Positions 1-7,474 of a stretch of DNA of 64,000 bases are shown in pieces; within the stretch, counting starts at the first letter, position 1; each line of letters opens with the position of its first letter. Made by a program: the position numbers and the translations under genes. The notes beneath the pieces are model-generated. The model worked only from the letters and a program-made list of their open reading frames with translations. It had not been told where the DNA came from and did no database searches. Source of the stretch: Isobaculum melis (GTDB taxonomy: Bacteria > Bacillota > Bacilli > Lactobacillales > Carnobacteriaceae). The stretch lies in contig NZ_FOHA01000013.1 in assembly GCF_900111355.1 (NCBI RefSeq), positions 1 to 64,000 of the forward strand, written 5' to 3'.

Positions 1-20
1 ATCTCTTAAACATTAAATAG

Positions 21-136
21 TGTGGTGGCGATGGCAAGAAGGATACACCTGTTCCCATGCCGAACACAGAAGTTAAGCTTCTTAGCGCCGATAGTAGTTG
101 AGGGTTTCCCTCTGCAAGGGTAGGACGTTGCCACGC
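21..136 (+). rRNA. rrf: 5S ribosomal RNA (end of an rRNA operon)
   Basis: The sequence has the typical Gram-positive 5S body, including the conserved stretch reading CCCATGCCGAACACAGAAG. The terminal helix closes well (TGGCGA at the 5' end against TTGCCA at the 3' end). It is followed at once by tRNA-Asn and tRNA-Thr, so it is probably the distal end of an rRNA operon whose 16S and 23S genes lie left of the window. Confidence 0.93.
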
Positions 137-146
137 ATTTAATTAT

Positions 147-220
147 TCCGAAATAGCTCAGTTGGTAGTAGCGCATGACTGTTAATCATGATGTCGTAGG
201 TTCGAGTCCTACTTTCGGAG
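147..220 (+). tRNA. tRNA-Asn (anticodon GTT)
   Basis: A seven-pair acceptor stem TCCGAAA/TTTCGGA closes a cloverleaf with anticodon loop CTGTTAA, giving anticodon GTT. The T-arm GTAGG-TTCGAGT-CCTAC is perfect. No CCA is encoded. It lies ten bases after the 5S gene and is probably cotranscribed with it. Confidence 0.95.
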
Positions 221-250
221 TATTTTTTTTTGCAAAAAAACACATTGTAT

Positions 251-323
251 GCCGCCTTAGCTCAGTAGGTAGAGCGTTTGCATGGTAAGCAAGAGGTCGC
301 CGGTTCGATCCCGGCAGGTGGCT
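251..323 (+). tRNA. tRNA-Thr (anticodon GGT)
   Basis: The acceptor stem GCCGCCT/AGGTGGC has one G-T pair. The anticodon loop ATGGTAA gives GGT, and the T-arm GCCGG-TTCGATC-CCGGC is perfect. It is the last gene of the rRNA/tRNA transcript before a terminator hairpin. Confidence 0.94.
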
Positions 324-336
324 TAAGCAAATGGTG

Positions 337-362
337 AAAAGACTTTTTTAAAGTCTTTTTTT
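337..362 (+). terminator. Rho-independent terminator of the rRNA/tRNA unit
   Basis: The inverted repeat AAAGACTTT/AAAGTCTTT with a short T loop runs into a T-rich tail directly after tRNA-Thr. Confidence 0.85.
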
Positions 363-504
363 GTTTATTAGTAAAATAAAGTATTTAATAAATTTGGGGT
401 ATTTTTTTTATGAGAGATACTTTATACTTTTATCTAGAGCTTGTGTGAAAGCTCTGAATTATTTTTTAGTAGTTACATACTTATACATAGAAAGTTGGAA
501 GTAA

Positions 505-1446
505 ATGAAGAAAGAATTTATTCAAGTAAATGAAGTATCTTTAGGAACTATTTTTGATGATAAAGTAGATGAACGCCCATTACTAATTTATGTTCATGGT
601 GGCCCATTGTACCCAGAAAGTGCGATCATCACAAAGTATTTTCCTCAGATTAGCCAATTTTTTCAATGTGTTTTTCCAGAAATGCGTGGTGCTGGAATGA
701 ATGCAACGATTGACATTACAGATGGTAAAGCTGTTTTTGACGATTTTGCTTCAGATGTTAAGGAAATAACACGCCATTTTTTGGAAAGATTTAACAAGAA
801 AAAAGCATTTATTTTAGGCCATTCATTTGGAACTGTAACAGCAAGTAAGGTAGTGAAAGCCTATCCTGAACTTTATCATGCATACATCGGTGTAGGGCAA
901 GTCAATGATATGTATGAGCATAATAAAATTGTTTATGACTTTATGCTGACAACTGCAAAAAATAAAAATAAGAAAAAATTAATGGCTAAGCTGGAGAATA
1001 ATAAAAATAGAGCTTATCTTTCAAGTAAGGAATTTTTTCTATCTAGTCAACAGATAACAGCAGCAGAAAGAAAAACTATTTTCCATACAAGAAAATATGG
1101 CTCATTTCAGACAATCAAAGATGTCTTCTCCTATAAATTATATTCTTTTACTGAAAAGAAACAATTCTTTGGTGCACTTTTTTCAAGTAAATTAATGACT
1201 TTTTTAACAAATGATATGTTTGATATGAATATTGGCGAAGAAATTGAAAGTTTAGTCATACCTATGTACCTATTTGCTGGGAAACATGATTTAATGGCTT
1301 GTACAGAGCAAGCATTAGCCTTCTATGATAAAATAGATGCACCTAAGAAAAGCTTCTATACCTATGAAAATAGTGCGCATTTTCCGATGTTTGATGAGCC
1401 TCAAAAATTTGAAAAAGATTTACAAGAGATTATTGCAGCATTTTAA
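505..1446 (+). CDS. Alpha/beta hydrolase
   Basis: This 313-residue protein has an alpha/beta-hydrolase layout. HGGP at residues 31-34 is the oxyanion-hole loop typical of proline iminopeptidase-like members, and GHSFG at 105-109 is the nucleophile elbow with Ser107. Near the C-terminus, GKHD and the SAH motif supply the likely Asp and His of the triad. There is no signal peptide, so it should be cytoplasmic. A weak GGAAG ribosome site precedes ATG 505. It is followed 48 bases later by an NTF2-like gene and may form a two-gene unit with it. The substrate cannot be read from sequence; peptidase, esterase or epoxide hydrolase activity are all possible. Confidence 0.85.
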   Translation: MKKEFIQVNEVSLGTIFDDKVDERPLLIYVHGGPLYPESAIITKYFPQISQFFQCVFPEMRGAGMNATIDITDGKAVFDDFASDVKEITRHFLERFNKKKAFILGHSFGTVTASKVVKAYPELYHAYIGVGQVNDMYEHNKIVYDFMLTTAKNKNKKKLMAKLENNKNRAYLSSKEFFLSSQQITAAERKTIFHTRKYGSFQTIKDVFSYKLYSFTEKKQFFGALFSSKLMTFLTNDMFDMNIGEEIESLVIPMYLFAGKHDLMACTEQALAFYDKIDAPKKSFYTYENSAHFPMFDEPQKFEKDLQEIIAAF

Positions 1447-1494
1447 AGAGATTCTATTCGTTTTATCTATTCATAAGAGGAAGGAGGGAGAAAG

Positions 1495-1857
1495 ATGAGT
1501 GATTATAAACAGGCTCTAATTGACTACATAAATGCGACAAATACTCATGATTTTTCTGAAGTGGAGAAATGTTTGGCCCAAAATGCAGTTTATTGGTTTT
1601 CTGATAATAGTTGTACAACAATAGATGCAATCAAAGAATATTTTGAACAGGCTTGGACGACTGTTCAGGAAGAGGTTTATCAAGCGGATCATGTTCAGTG
1701 GATTGCGACCTCTTCTGAAGTGGCTACTTGTATTTATGAATATAAGTGGTCAGGTTTGGTTAATGGTATTCATCAATCTGGTAAAGGGAGAGCGACGAAT
1801 ATCTTTAAGCAAGTGGATCAAAAATGGCTTTTAATTCATGAACATTTGAGTGCTTAA
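1495..1857 (+). CDS. NTF2-like / SnoaL-type small protein
   Basis: The 120-residue protein looks like a single NTF2-like cone fold of the SnoaL/DUF4440 type. It has an N-terminal helix with NATNTHD, a pattern of paired aromatics (VYWF), and a C-terminal strand with the W-L-I-H-E-H-L ending common in the group. Family members are small enzymes or ligand carriers; nothing here fixes a reaction. A very strong ribosome site (AGGAAGGAGGG) lies eight bases before the ATG, suggesting higher translation than the upstream hydrolase. It is likely coexpressed with that hydrolase, so the two may act on related small molecules, which is an inference from position only. Confidence 0.75.
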   Translation: MSDYKQALIDYINATNTHDFSEVEKCLAQNAVYWFSDNSCTTIDAIKEYFEQAWTTVQEEVYQADHVQWIATSSEVATCIYEYKWSGLVNGIHQSGKGRATNIFKQVDQKWLLIHEHLSA

Positions 1858-1896
1858 AATGTTCATGAAAATTTATGTTAAATATTTAAAAAAAAA

Positions 1897-1925
1897 TTGT
1901 AAACGCTTTCTTTGTGTGTTATGAT
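1897..1925 (+). promoter_or_regulatory. Sigma-A promoter overlapped by a CcpA cre site
   Basis: TTGTAA (1897-1902) and TATGAT (1920-1925) are spaced 17 bases apart. A cre element at 1897-1911 matches the consensus WTGNAANCGNWNNCW at every fixed position and covers the -35 box, as expected for carbon catabolite repression of the PTS gene downstream. Confidence 0.8.
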
Positions 1926-1942
1926 GAATTTACAAAGAAATA

Positions 1943-1969
1943 GGATTGTTACCAGCAGTGGGCAAAACC
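1943..1969 (+). promoter_or_regulatory. Ribonucleic antiterminator (RAT) for a BglG/LicT-type protein
   Basis: The leader carries GGATTGTTACC followed by GGGCAAAACC, the hallmark of RAT sites bound by BglG/LicT/SacY antiterminators. Its 3' end overlaps the 5' arm of the terminator at 1964-2027, so antiterminator binding would block the terminator. No antiterminator gene is encoded near by; it must act in trans. Confidence 0.85.
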
Positions 1970-2027
1970 TAAATTAATTTGATACTACAAGTATGAATTG
2001 TAGCCTCAAATTAGTTTGGGTTTTTTT
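1964..2027 (+). terminator. Conditional leader terminator of the PTS gene
   Basis: The arm from 1965 (AAACCTAAATTAATTTGA) pairs with TCAAATTAGTTTGGGTTT near 2006-2023, with two G-T pairs, and is followed by a T-run. A second small hairpin sits in the loop. It overlaps the RAT and is the switch of the leader. Confidence 0.85.
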
Positions 2028-2080
2028 CTTTTTTTAAACAAACTAAACAACACCTAGATAAAGATGAGAGGAGATTTAAA

Positions 2081-3523
2081 ATGAAATATGAAGACTTAGC
2101 AAAAACGATTATTGAAAAAGTTGGTGGCAAGGGAAATGTAATCAGTGTTGTTCATTGTATGACAAGACTACGTTTTAAGCTTAAAGACGAAAGTCTTGCC
2201 AAGACAGATGAGTTAAAAGATATGGATGGAATTGTGACGGTTATGCAAAGCGGTGGACAGTATCAAGTTGTCATTGGCAACCATGTATCAGATGTGTATA
2301 AGGCAGTTACCTATGTTGGCGGTTTTAATAATGAGGAAGCCTTAGAGATTGACGAAGGCGATAATAAGCATATGAGCTTATTTGATAAATTTATTGATAC
2401 TGTCTCTGGTGTATTTACACCGACACTAGGCGTATTAGCTGGTACAGGGATGATTAAAGGTTTATTAGCAATCTTAACGATTACAAAATTAGTCTCAGCA
2501 GACTCAGGAACTTATTTACTATTAAATGCTATTGGTGATTCATTATTTTATTTCTTCCCAATTATTCTAGGATACTCAGCTAGTAAGAAATTTAAAGGCA
2601 ATCCTTTTATTGGTATGGTTATTGGTGCGTGTTTAGTTTATCCAGCAGTGGTGGGAATGGCGCCTACCTTGGAGGGACCAGGTGAGGGTGTTCTTTACAC
2701 TTTATTTAAAGGAACCGTCATTGAGTCACCTATAAAATTGACCTTCTTTGGTTTACCAGTTATTTTACCAATTAATGGGTATGGTTCTTCAGTCATTCCA
2801 GTTATTTTTGCAGCATTCTTTGGGGCAAAGGTAGAGAAATTCTTTAAAAAAGTTATTCCAGATGTCGTGAAAATGTTCTTGGTTCCTTTCTTTACAATTT
2901 TGATTGTTGTGCCTCTTACCTTCCTAATCATTGGACCAATTGCTTCTTGGTTAGGTGATTTATTAGGTGCTGGTAGCTTGGCTATTTATGATTTAAGTCC
3001 AATTGTAGCAGGTGCCTTAATTGGCGGTTTATGGCAAGTATTTGTGATGTTTGGATTACACTGGGGATTAGTCCCTATTGCGTTAATTAACTTAGGAAAA
3101 TTCCAAAGTGATCCAGTTTTAGCGTTGACTTTTGCCGCATCATTTGCTCAAATCGGTGCTGTTTTAGCAGTTGTGTTAAAATCTAAAAATGATAAGGTTA
3201 AGGGGCTGGGAATTTCAGCTTTTATAACGGGGATTTTTGGCATTACAGAACCAGCTATTTATGGAATTACCTTACCACGTAAAAAGCCTTTCATTATGAG
3301 CTGTATTGGTGCAGGGGTTGGTGGAGCGTTAATTGGTCTATTTGGTGGTAGAAGCTTCCAAATGGGAGGCTTAGGTATCTTTGCTATCCCAAATAAGATT
3401 AACCCTGTTGATGGCATAGGGATGGATTTCTATGGCACATTAATTGCTATTGCTGCAGGATTTGTTGTCGGATTCTTCTTAACCTATATGTTTAGTGGCA
3501 AAGAAGAAGCAACATTAAAATAA
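2081..3523 (+). CDS. PTS EIIBC, beta-glucoside/sucrose family
   Basis: The protein has 480 residues. Residues 1-90 form an EIIB domain with the phosphorylated Cys26 in the motif HCMTRLRF. Residues about 105-470 form the membrane EIIC domain of the glucose superfamily, with about ten hydrophobic segments and the conserved GITEPAIYG motif. There is no C-terminal EIIA domain, unlike many BglP proteins, so phosphate must come from an EIIA encoded elsewhere. The product imports and phosphorylates a sugar at the membrane. The cre site and RAT leader point to a beta-glucoside or sucrose-type substrate induced through an unlinked antiterminator. No phospho-glycosidase gene adjoins it. The ribosome site is GAGAGGAG. 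Confidence 0.88.
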   Translation: MKYEDLAKTIIEKVGGKGNVISVVHCMTRLRFKLKDESLAKTDELKDMDGIVTVMQSGGQYQVVIGNHVSDVYKAVTYVGGFNNEEALEIDEGDNKHMSLFDKFIDTVSGVFTPTLGVLAGTGMIKGLLAILTITKLVSADSGTYLLLNAIGDSLFYFFPIILGYSASKKFKGNPFIGMVIGACLVYPAVVGMAPTLEGPGEGVLYTLFKGTVIESPIKLTFFGLPVILPINGYGSSVIPVIFAAFFGAKVEKFFKKVIPDVVKMFLVPFFTILIVVPLTFLIIGPIASWLGDLLGAGSLAIYDLSPIVAGALIGGLWQVFVMFGLHWGLVPIALINLGKFQSDPVLALTFAASFAQIGAVLAVVLKSKNDKVKGLGISAFITGIFGITEPAIYGITLPRKKPFIMSCIGAGVGGALIGLFGGRSFQMGGLGIFAIPNKINPVDGIGMDFYGTLIAIAAGFVVGFFLTYMFSGKEEATLK

Positions 3524-3536
3524 AATCGTTGTTAAG

Positions 3537-3584
3537 ATGCTTTTCTTCATTTCAGAATTTTGAAATGAAAGAAGAGCATTTTTT
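3537..3584 (+). terminator. Terminator after the PTS gene
   Basis: A long hairpin with arms ATGCTTTTCTTCATTTCA and TGAAATGAAAGAAGAGCAT ends in six T residues, directly after the EIIBC stop. Confidence 0.9.
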
Positions 3585-3621
3585 GTGATAAGATAGATAA
3601 AGGCAAGGTAGGAGGAAAAAT

Positions 3622-4308
3622 ATGGTACATAAAAGTGATAAAAGAGTAACTTTATATTTGGTTAGACATGGTGAAACAACATTTAATGCGAACTTTCAAG
3701 TTCAGGGTTGGTCTGACACCCCCTTAACTGAAAAAGGAGTAAAAGGTGCAGAAGTACTTGGGAAAAAACTAGCAATGATTCCATTTAAAAAAGCTTATGC
3801 AAGTGATTTAGGTCGAGCGATTAAAACCGCGCGTCTATTAATCAATCTAAGCAAAAAACAGACACTTGAACTAACGGAACTAATAGAGCTAAGAGAGTGG
3901 CATTATGGAGGCTTTGAAGGCAGAGATGATGCCTTCATGTGGGGGATTATTTTTGAATCGCAAGGACTGACCTATGACCCAGCCTTTTCTCAATTAAAGG
4001 CATTAACAGAAAAAGTAACAGAAGCAGAAATAGCAGAAATTATTCAAACAAATGATGCGACCAAGACAGCTGAATCCTATTTAGAAATTGTCACTCGTGT
4101 GAAGCAAGGGATTGAAAAAATAATAGCTGAAATGATTGCTTTAGGTGGAGGCAATGCACTCATTGTTACCCATGGAATGACGATACTGACCATCTTAAAA
4201 TTATTTGTAGCTGAACCAGTTGAAGCTTTAGAATTACCAAATTGTAGTGTGACCACTTTAGTGATAGAAAATGGTCGTATTTACTTAGAAACCTTAGGAG
4301 AACAATAG
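3622..4308 (+). CDS. Histidine phosphatase family protein
   Basis: This is a 228-residue cytoplasmic member of the phosphoglycerate-mutase-like histidine phosphatases. It shows the catalytic LVRHGET motif near residue 15, a GRAIKTA segment typical of the branch, an acidic LREWHYGGFEG loop, and the second catalytic histidine in VTHGMTI near residue 190. Members remove phosphate from small phospho-sugars or nucleotides, or act as mutases; the substrate here is unknown. It is a stand-alone gene between the PTS gene and a tRNA cluster, with its own ribosome site (GTAGGAGG). The position after a sugar PTS may be coincidental because a strong terminator separates them. Confidence 0.87.
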   Translation: MVHKSDKRVTLYLVRHGETTFNANFQVQGWSDTPLTEKGVKGAEVLGKKLAMIPFKKAYASDLGRAIKTARLLINLSKKQTLELTELIELREWHYGGFEGRDDAFMWGIIFESQGLTYDPAFSQLKALTEKVTEAEIAEIIQTNDATKTAESYLEIVTRVKQGIEKIIAEMIALGGGNALIVTHGMTILTILKLFVAEPVEALELPNCSVTTLVIENGRIYLETLGEQ

Positions 4309-4320
4309 CATTTCCTAATA

Positions 4321-4354
4321 TTTCCAGTATAAAACAGAACTTTTATACTGGAAA
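4321..4354. terminator. Perfect 14-bp hairpin after the phosphatase gene
   Basis: TTTCCAGTATAAAA pairs perfectly with TTTTATACTGGAAA around a six-base loop. It lacks a clean T-run on the + strand, so it could be a weak terminator or an RNA-stabilising 3' end. Confidence 0.55.
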
Positions 4355-4377
4355 ATGAAAAAAAACGAAAAAAGAAC

Positions 4378-4406
4378 TTTACAAAGCGGCAAAAACTTTA
4401 TATAAT
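4378..4406 (+). promoter_or_regulatory. Promoter of the tRNA-Glu/Tyr/Gln cluster
   Basis: TTTACA (4378-4383) and a perfect TATAAT (4401-4406) are spaced 17 bases apart, about 37 bases before tRNA-Glu. Confidence 0.75.
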
Positions 4407-4442
4407 CAATCTTGTGGCAAAAAGCTAAGCAGTAAATAATTA

Positions 4443-4514
4443 GGCCCGTTGGTCAAGCGGTTAAGACACCGCCCTTTCACGGCGGTATCACGGGTTCGAT
4501 TCCCGTACGGGTCA
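4443..4514 (+). tRNA. tRNA-Glu (anticodon TTC)
   Basis: The acceptor GGCCCGT/ACGGGTC with one G-T pair, anticodon loop CTTTCAC and a T-arm CGGG-TTCGATT-CCCG identify tRNA-Glu(TTC). It is the first gene of a three-tRNA unit. Confidence 0.95.
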
Positions 4515-4525
4515 TATAATAAGAT

Positions 4526-4606
4526 GGAGGGGTAGCGAAGTGGCTAAACGCGGCGGACTGTAAATCCGCTCCTTCGGGTTCGGCAGTTCGAATCTGCCCC
4601 CCTCCA
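4526..4606 (+). tRNA. tRNA-Tyr (anticodon GTA), long variable arm, CCA encoded
   Basis: The acceptor GGAGGGG/CCCCTCC, anticodon loop CTGTAAA and a long variable arm (class II) identify tRNA-Tyr(GTA). The 3' CCA is encoded at 4607-4609, unlike in its neighbours. Confidence 0.94.
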
Positions 4607-4618
4607 CCATTTTATTAT

Positions 4619-4690
4619 TGGGCTATCGCCAAGCGGTAAGGCAACAGACTTTGACTCTGTTATGCGTTGGTTCGAATCCAGCTAGCCCAG
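4619..4690 (+). tRNA. tRNA-Gln (anticodon TTG)
   Basis: The acceptor TGGGCTA/TAGCCCA pairs fully, and the anticodon loop CTTTGAC gives TTG. It is the last intact tRNA before the repeat region. Confidence 0.94.
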
Positions 4691-4970
4691 TTGCTTCGAA
4701 ACACTACGACTGACAATCTTCGATTGACAGAGTAGATGTTGAGAAGTACAAAGCGAGTGAAACGAGACTTTGTCACCTTAATACGGAAACACTACTATTA
4801 GTAAAAATATTAATTGATAGCATTGATGTTGAGAAGTACAAAGCGATTGAAATGAGACTTTGTCACCTTAATACTGAAACACTGTCGTTAGTAAAAATAC
4901 TAATTGATAGCATCGATGTTGAGATGAATAAATTTTTCTCGCATTAAATTGAAACACTATCGCTAACAGT
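4691..4970 (+). repeat. 90-bp tandem repeats between tRNA-Gln and an orphan 5S
   Basis: The word GATGTTGAG recurs at 4735, 4825 and 4915, exactly 90 bases apart. The units 4735-4824 and 4825-4914 are nearly identical; the copy from 4915 is partial and diverged, and the tail of a still older copy precedes 4735. Each full unit contains the imperfect inverted repeat ACAAAG...CTTTGT. No open reading frame is visible. The origin is unknown; a decayed rRNA-operon spacer is one possibility given the tRNA and 5S genes on each side. Confidence 0.85.
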
Positions 4971-5013
4971 CTTTAGATTAAAGCATAGTTATCATTAAAC
5001 AAATAAACAAAAG

Positions 5014-5129
5014 TGTGGTATCGATAGCAAGAAGGATACACCTGTTCCCATGCCGAACACAGAAGTTAAGTTTCTTTGCGCCGATAGTAGTTGAGGGGTT
5101 CCCTCTGCAAGGATAGGGCGTTGCCACGC
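5014..5129 (+). rRNA. rrf: Orphan, diverged 5S rRNA copy
   Basis: This copy is clearly homologous to the 5S at 21-136 but differs at scattered sites. The most telling change is in the terminal helix, where TGGCGA of the first copy is TATCGA here while the 3' partner TTGCCA is unchanged, which breaks two pairs. No 16S or 23S lies upstream; instead the 90-bp repeats and tRNAs do. It may be a functional extra 5S or a decaying copy. Confidence 0.8.
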
Positions 5130-5157
5130 ACTGTTTATTTTTTTTATTTATCCATTT

Positions 5158-5230
5158 GAGCCATTAGCTCAGCTGGGAGAGCATCTGACTTTTAAGCAAA
5201 GGGTCGCAGGTTCGGCCCCTGCATGACTCA
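5158..5230 (+). tRNA. tRNA-Lys-like gene (anticodon TTT), probably degenerate
   Basis: The anticodon loop CTTTTAA reads TTT. However, the acceptor stem GAGCCAT/ATGACTC has an internal C-A mismatch, the anticodon stem TCTGA/GCAAA has two mismatches, and the T-loop is TTCGGCC, lacking the near-invariant A58. Together these suggest a pseudo-tRNA or a seriously weakened one, matching the diverged 5S beside it. Confidence 0.65.
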
Positions 5231-5247
5231 TTCACCTTACTTTATTT

Positions 5248-5280
5248 AAACGAAAGAGATTCTTCTCTTTCGTTTTTTTT
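5248..5280 (+). terminator. Terminator after the orphan 5S/tRNA-Lys block
   Basis: AAACGAAAGAGA pairs perfectly with TCTCTTTCGTTT around TTCT, followed by a long T-run. Confidence 0.93.
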
Positions 5281-5397
5281 GTAAATTGATTAAATTTTTG
5301 TATAAATCCTATAAGGAAACAGACGGATGAATGGTCTATATGATATAATAATGAACGAATAATGTCATTTAAAATAATAACGGAGGTGACATGTGAA

Positions 5398-6237
5398 ATG
5401 TCAATTGATTGGTCTACTGTTTTTACATGGCACCAATTAGCGAATGTAATTGATGTCCTAGTTGTTTGGTTTTGCATTTATAAATTAATTTTGATGGTAC
5501 GTGGCACAAAAGCCGTTCAGTTATTGCGGGGAATTGTGATTATCCTAGTGATTAAAATTATCAGTGAATATGTAGGCTTACAAACAATTGCTTGGATTAT
5601 GGACCGTGTGATTCAATGGGGCGTACTAGCAACGATTATTATTTTCCAGCCAGAGCTAAGACGTGGTTTAGAACATTTAGGTAGAGGATCTTTGTTTGGA
5701 AAAGCCAAGCGTGAAACCAATCAAACTGTGAAAATGATTGATGGGCTAGATAAGGCTGTTCAATATATGGCAAAACGTCGAATAGGTGCATTGATTTCGA
5801 TTGAAAAGGAAACACGTTTAGATGAATATATTGCAACTGGGATTCCTTTAGATGCAGATATTTCTGGGGAGCTGTTGATTAATATCTTCATTCCAAACAC
5901 ACCATTACATGATGGGGCTGTTTTGATTAAACAAAATAAAATAGCCGCAGCAGCTGGTTATTTGCCATTATCTGAAAACCCATTTATCTCTAAAGAGTTG
6001 GGAACTAGGCATCGTGCAGCTATTGGTTTAAGTGAAGTGTCAGATGCGTTGACAATTATTGTTTCAGAAGAAACAGGAGAAGTCAGCATTGCTCAAAACA
6101 GTGAACTTATGAGGGATTTAACACATGAAAATTTTGTTAAAGTATTAGAACAGCAATTAGTTACTCCTGATAGTAAGAAGAAACCAAATATGATTCAAGA
6201 GTTTATCTCTGGTATTACAAGGAGGGACTCTAAATGA
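5398..6237 (+). CDS. cdaA: Diadenylate cyclase CdaA
   Basis: CdaA makes c-di-AMP from two ATP at the inner membrane. The 279-residue protein has three N-terminal membrane segments (about residues 10-85), then a DAC domain with the catalytic DGA motif (in HDGAVLI) and RHR motif (in GTRHRAA). An in-frame ATG exists at 5362, but the ribosome site GGAGGTG at 5382-5388 lies inside that extension and nine bases before ATG 5398, which decides the start. The stop overlaps the start of cdaR by four bases, and glmM follows, the classic Firmicutes cdaA-cdaR-glmM operon linking c-di-AMP to cell-wall precursor synthesis. Confidence 0.96.
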   Translation: MSIDWSTVFTWHQLANVIDVLVVWFCIYKLILMVRGTKAVQLLRGIVIILVIKIISEYVGLQTIAWIMDRVIQWGVLATIIIFQPELRRGLEHLGRGSLFGKAKRETNQTVKMIDGLDKAVQYMAKRRIGALISIEKETRLDEYIATGIPLDADISGELLINIFIPNTPLHDGAVLIKQNKIAAAAGYLPLSENPFISKELGTRHRAAIGLSEVSDALTIIVSEETGEVSIAQNSELMRDLTHENFVKVLEQQLVTPDSKKKPNMIQEFISGITRRDSK

Positions 6238-7427
6238 TGAATAAAATAATGAATAGTAAATGGTCAGTAAGAACCCTGGCTTTTGTTGCTGCTCTGCTTT
6301 TGTTTGCTTATGTCAAAGGTGTTGATATTGGTAAAAATACGATTGATACGGGTTCAATTGTTAGTTATAAAAGTAAAGCAACAATGAGTGATATTCCTAT
6401 TCAAGTGCTAAAAGATAAAGATAAAGATTATTTTATTTCAGGGATTCCTCAATTTGTTTCCGTTTATATTGAAGGACCAAGAAATATTGTGCAAACAACT
6501 GAAAATTTACAGGATTTTAAAATTTCTGCTGATCTTAGAGGTTTAGCACCTGGGGAACATGTGGTAAAATTAAAACAAACAGGGATTTCTGATGAAGTAG
6601 CTGTTTCGATTATTCCTGATACAGTGACCGTTTCAATTGAAGAAAAAGAAACAAAATCATTTCCTGTAGAAGTTGAATTCAATCCATCCTTGATTGCACC
6701 AGGTTATGTTTCTGCAGAACCTGTTTTAGATTATGATGAAGTTGAAATATCAGGTTCTAAATCGACCATTGATAAAATTGCTTATGTAAAGGTTTCTGTT
6801 TCTCCAGAAAATGGTCTGAAAAAGGATTATAATGAAGAGGTTTCGGTGCAAGTGCTGGATGCAGACTACAATAAACTTGATGTCACAGTTAATCCAGAGG
6901 TCGTTCAAGTGAAAATTCCAATTCATGCATTGACTAAAACCGTACCCATTACATTTAAACAAACAGGGACGCCCAAGAAAGGGAAAAACTATCAGCTCTC
7001 TTCTCCTATTACCACCATTACTGTTGCAGGAACACAAGAAGCGTTAGCTAAGCTTTCAACGGTAGCAGTAGCTGTTGATATTAGTGATATTGAGCAGACT
7101 ACTGTCAGAGATGTAACGGTTAATTTGCCTGAGGATGTCTTTTTATATTCTCCAGAAAAGGTAACAGTTGCGATTAATGTTACAGGTACAGTAGAAGAAA
7201 AACCCGCTAAAACAGAAGAGGATAAAAAAGATGAGTCAAGCTCAAGTAGTGAAAGTAGCAGCTCAGAGAGTGAAGCGGAATCTAGTAAAGATTCAAGTGT
7301 TTCGATGAATGGACAGTCAACAAAGAGTATTGTTCAATCCGGTATGCGTAGCGTTAAATTGAAAAACTATCAAAGATTAGCGAAAGACAGCCTAGCTCAA
7401 TTTGTTGCTTTCAGTCGCCAGAAATAA
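6234..7427 (+). CDS. cdaR: CdaA regulator CdaR (YbbR domains)
   Basis: The 397-residue protein has one N-terminal membrane anchor (about residues 13-30, LAFVAALLLFAYVKG) and an extracytoplasmic part made of repeated YbbR domains up to about residue 315. A Ser/Glu-rich low-complexity stretch follows (about 320-360), and the C-terminus is basic. CdaR binds CdaA and modulates its cyclase activity. It starts at ATG 6234, overlapping cdaA by ATGA, so the two are translationally coupled; a second ATG follows at 6237. The acidic serine-rich tail after the last YbbR domain is common in lactic acid bacteria and may span the wall. Confidence 0.93.
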   Translation: MMNKIMNSKWSVRTLAFVAALLLFAYVKGVDIGKNTIDTGSIVSYKSKATMSDIPIQVLKDKDKDYFISGIPQFVSVYIEGPRNIVQTTENLQDFKISADLRGLAPGEHVVKLKQTGISDEVAVSIIPDTVTVSIEEKETKSFPVEVEFNPSLIAPGYVSAEPVLDYDEVEISGSKSTIDKIAYVKVSVSPENGLKKDYNEEVSVQVLDADYNKLDVTVNPEVVQVKIPIHALTKTVPITFKQTGTPKKGKNYQLSSPITTITVAGTQEALAKLSTVAVAVDISDIEQTTVRDVTVNLPEDVFLYSPEKVTVAINVTGTVEEKPAKTEEDKKDESSSSSESSSSESEAESSKDSSVSMNGQSTKSIVQSGMRSVKLKNYQRLAKDSLAQFVAFSRQK

Positions 7428-7474
7428 CGACAATTAAAACGGATTGACCTTAAATTAAAGGAGAGAAAACAAGC

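Noticed and set aside
1625-1834. An alternative frame within the NTF2-like gene
   Set aside because: It overlaps a better frame that has a strong ribosome site and family-like sequence.
4735-4970. CRISPR array or origin iterons for the 90-bp repeats
   Set aside because: There are too few units, no short repeat-spacer alternation, and no rep or cas gene near by.
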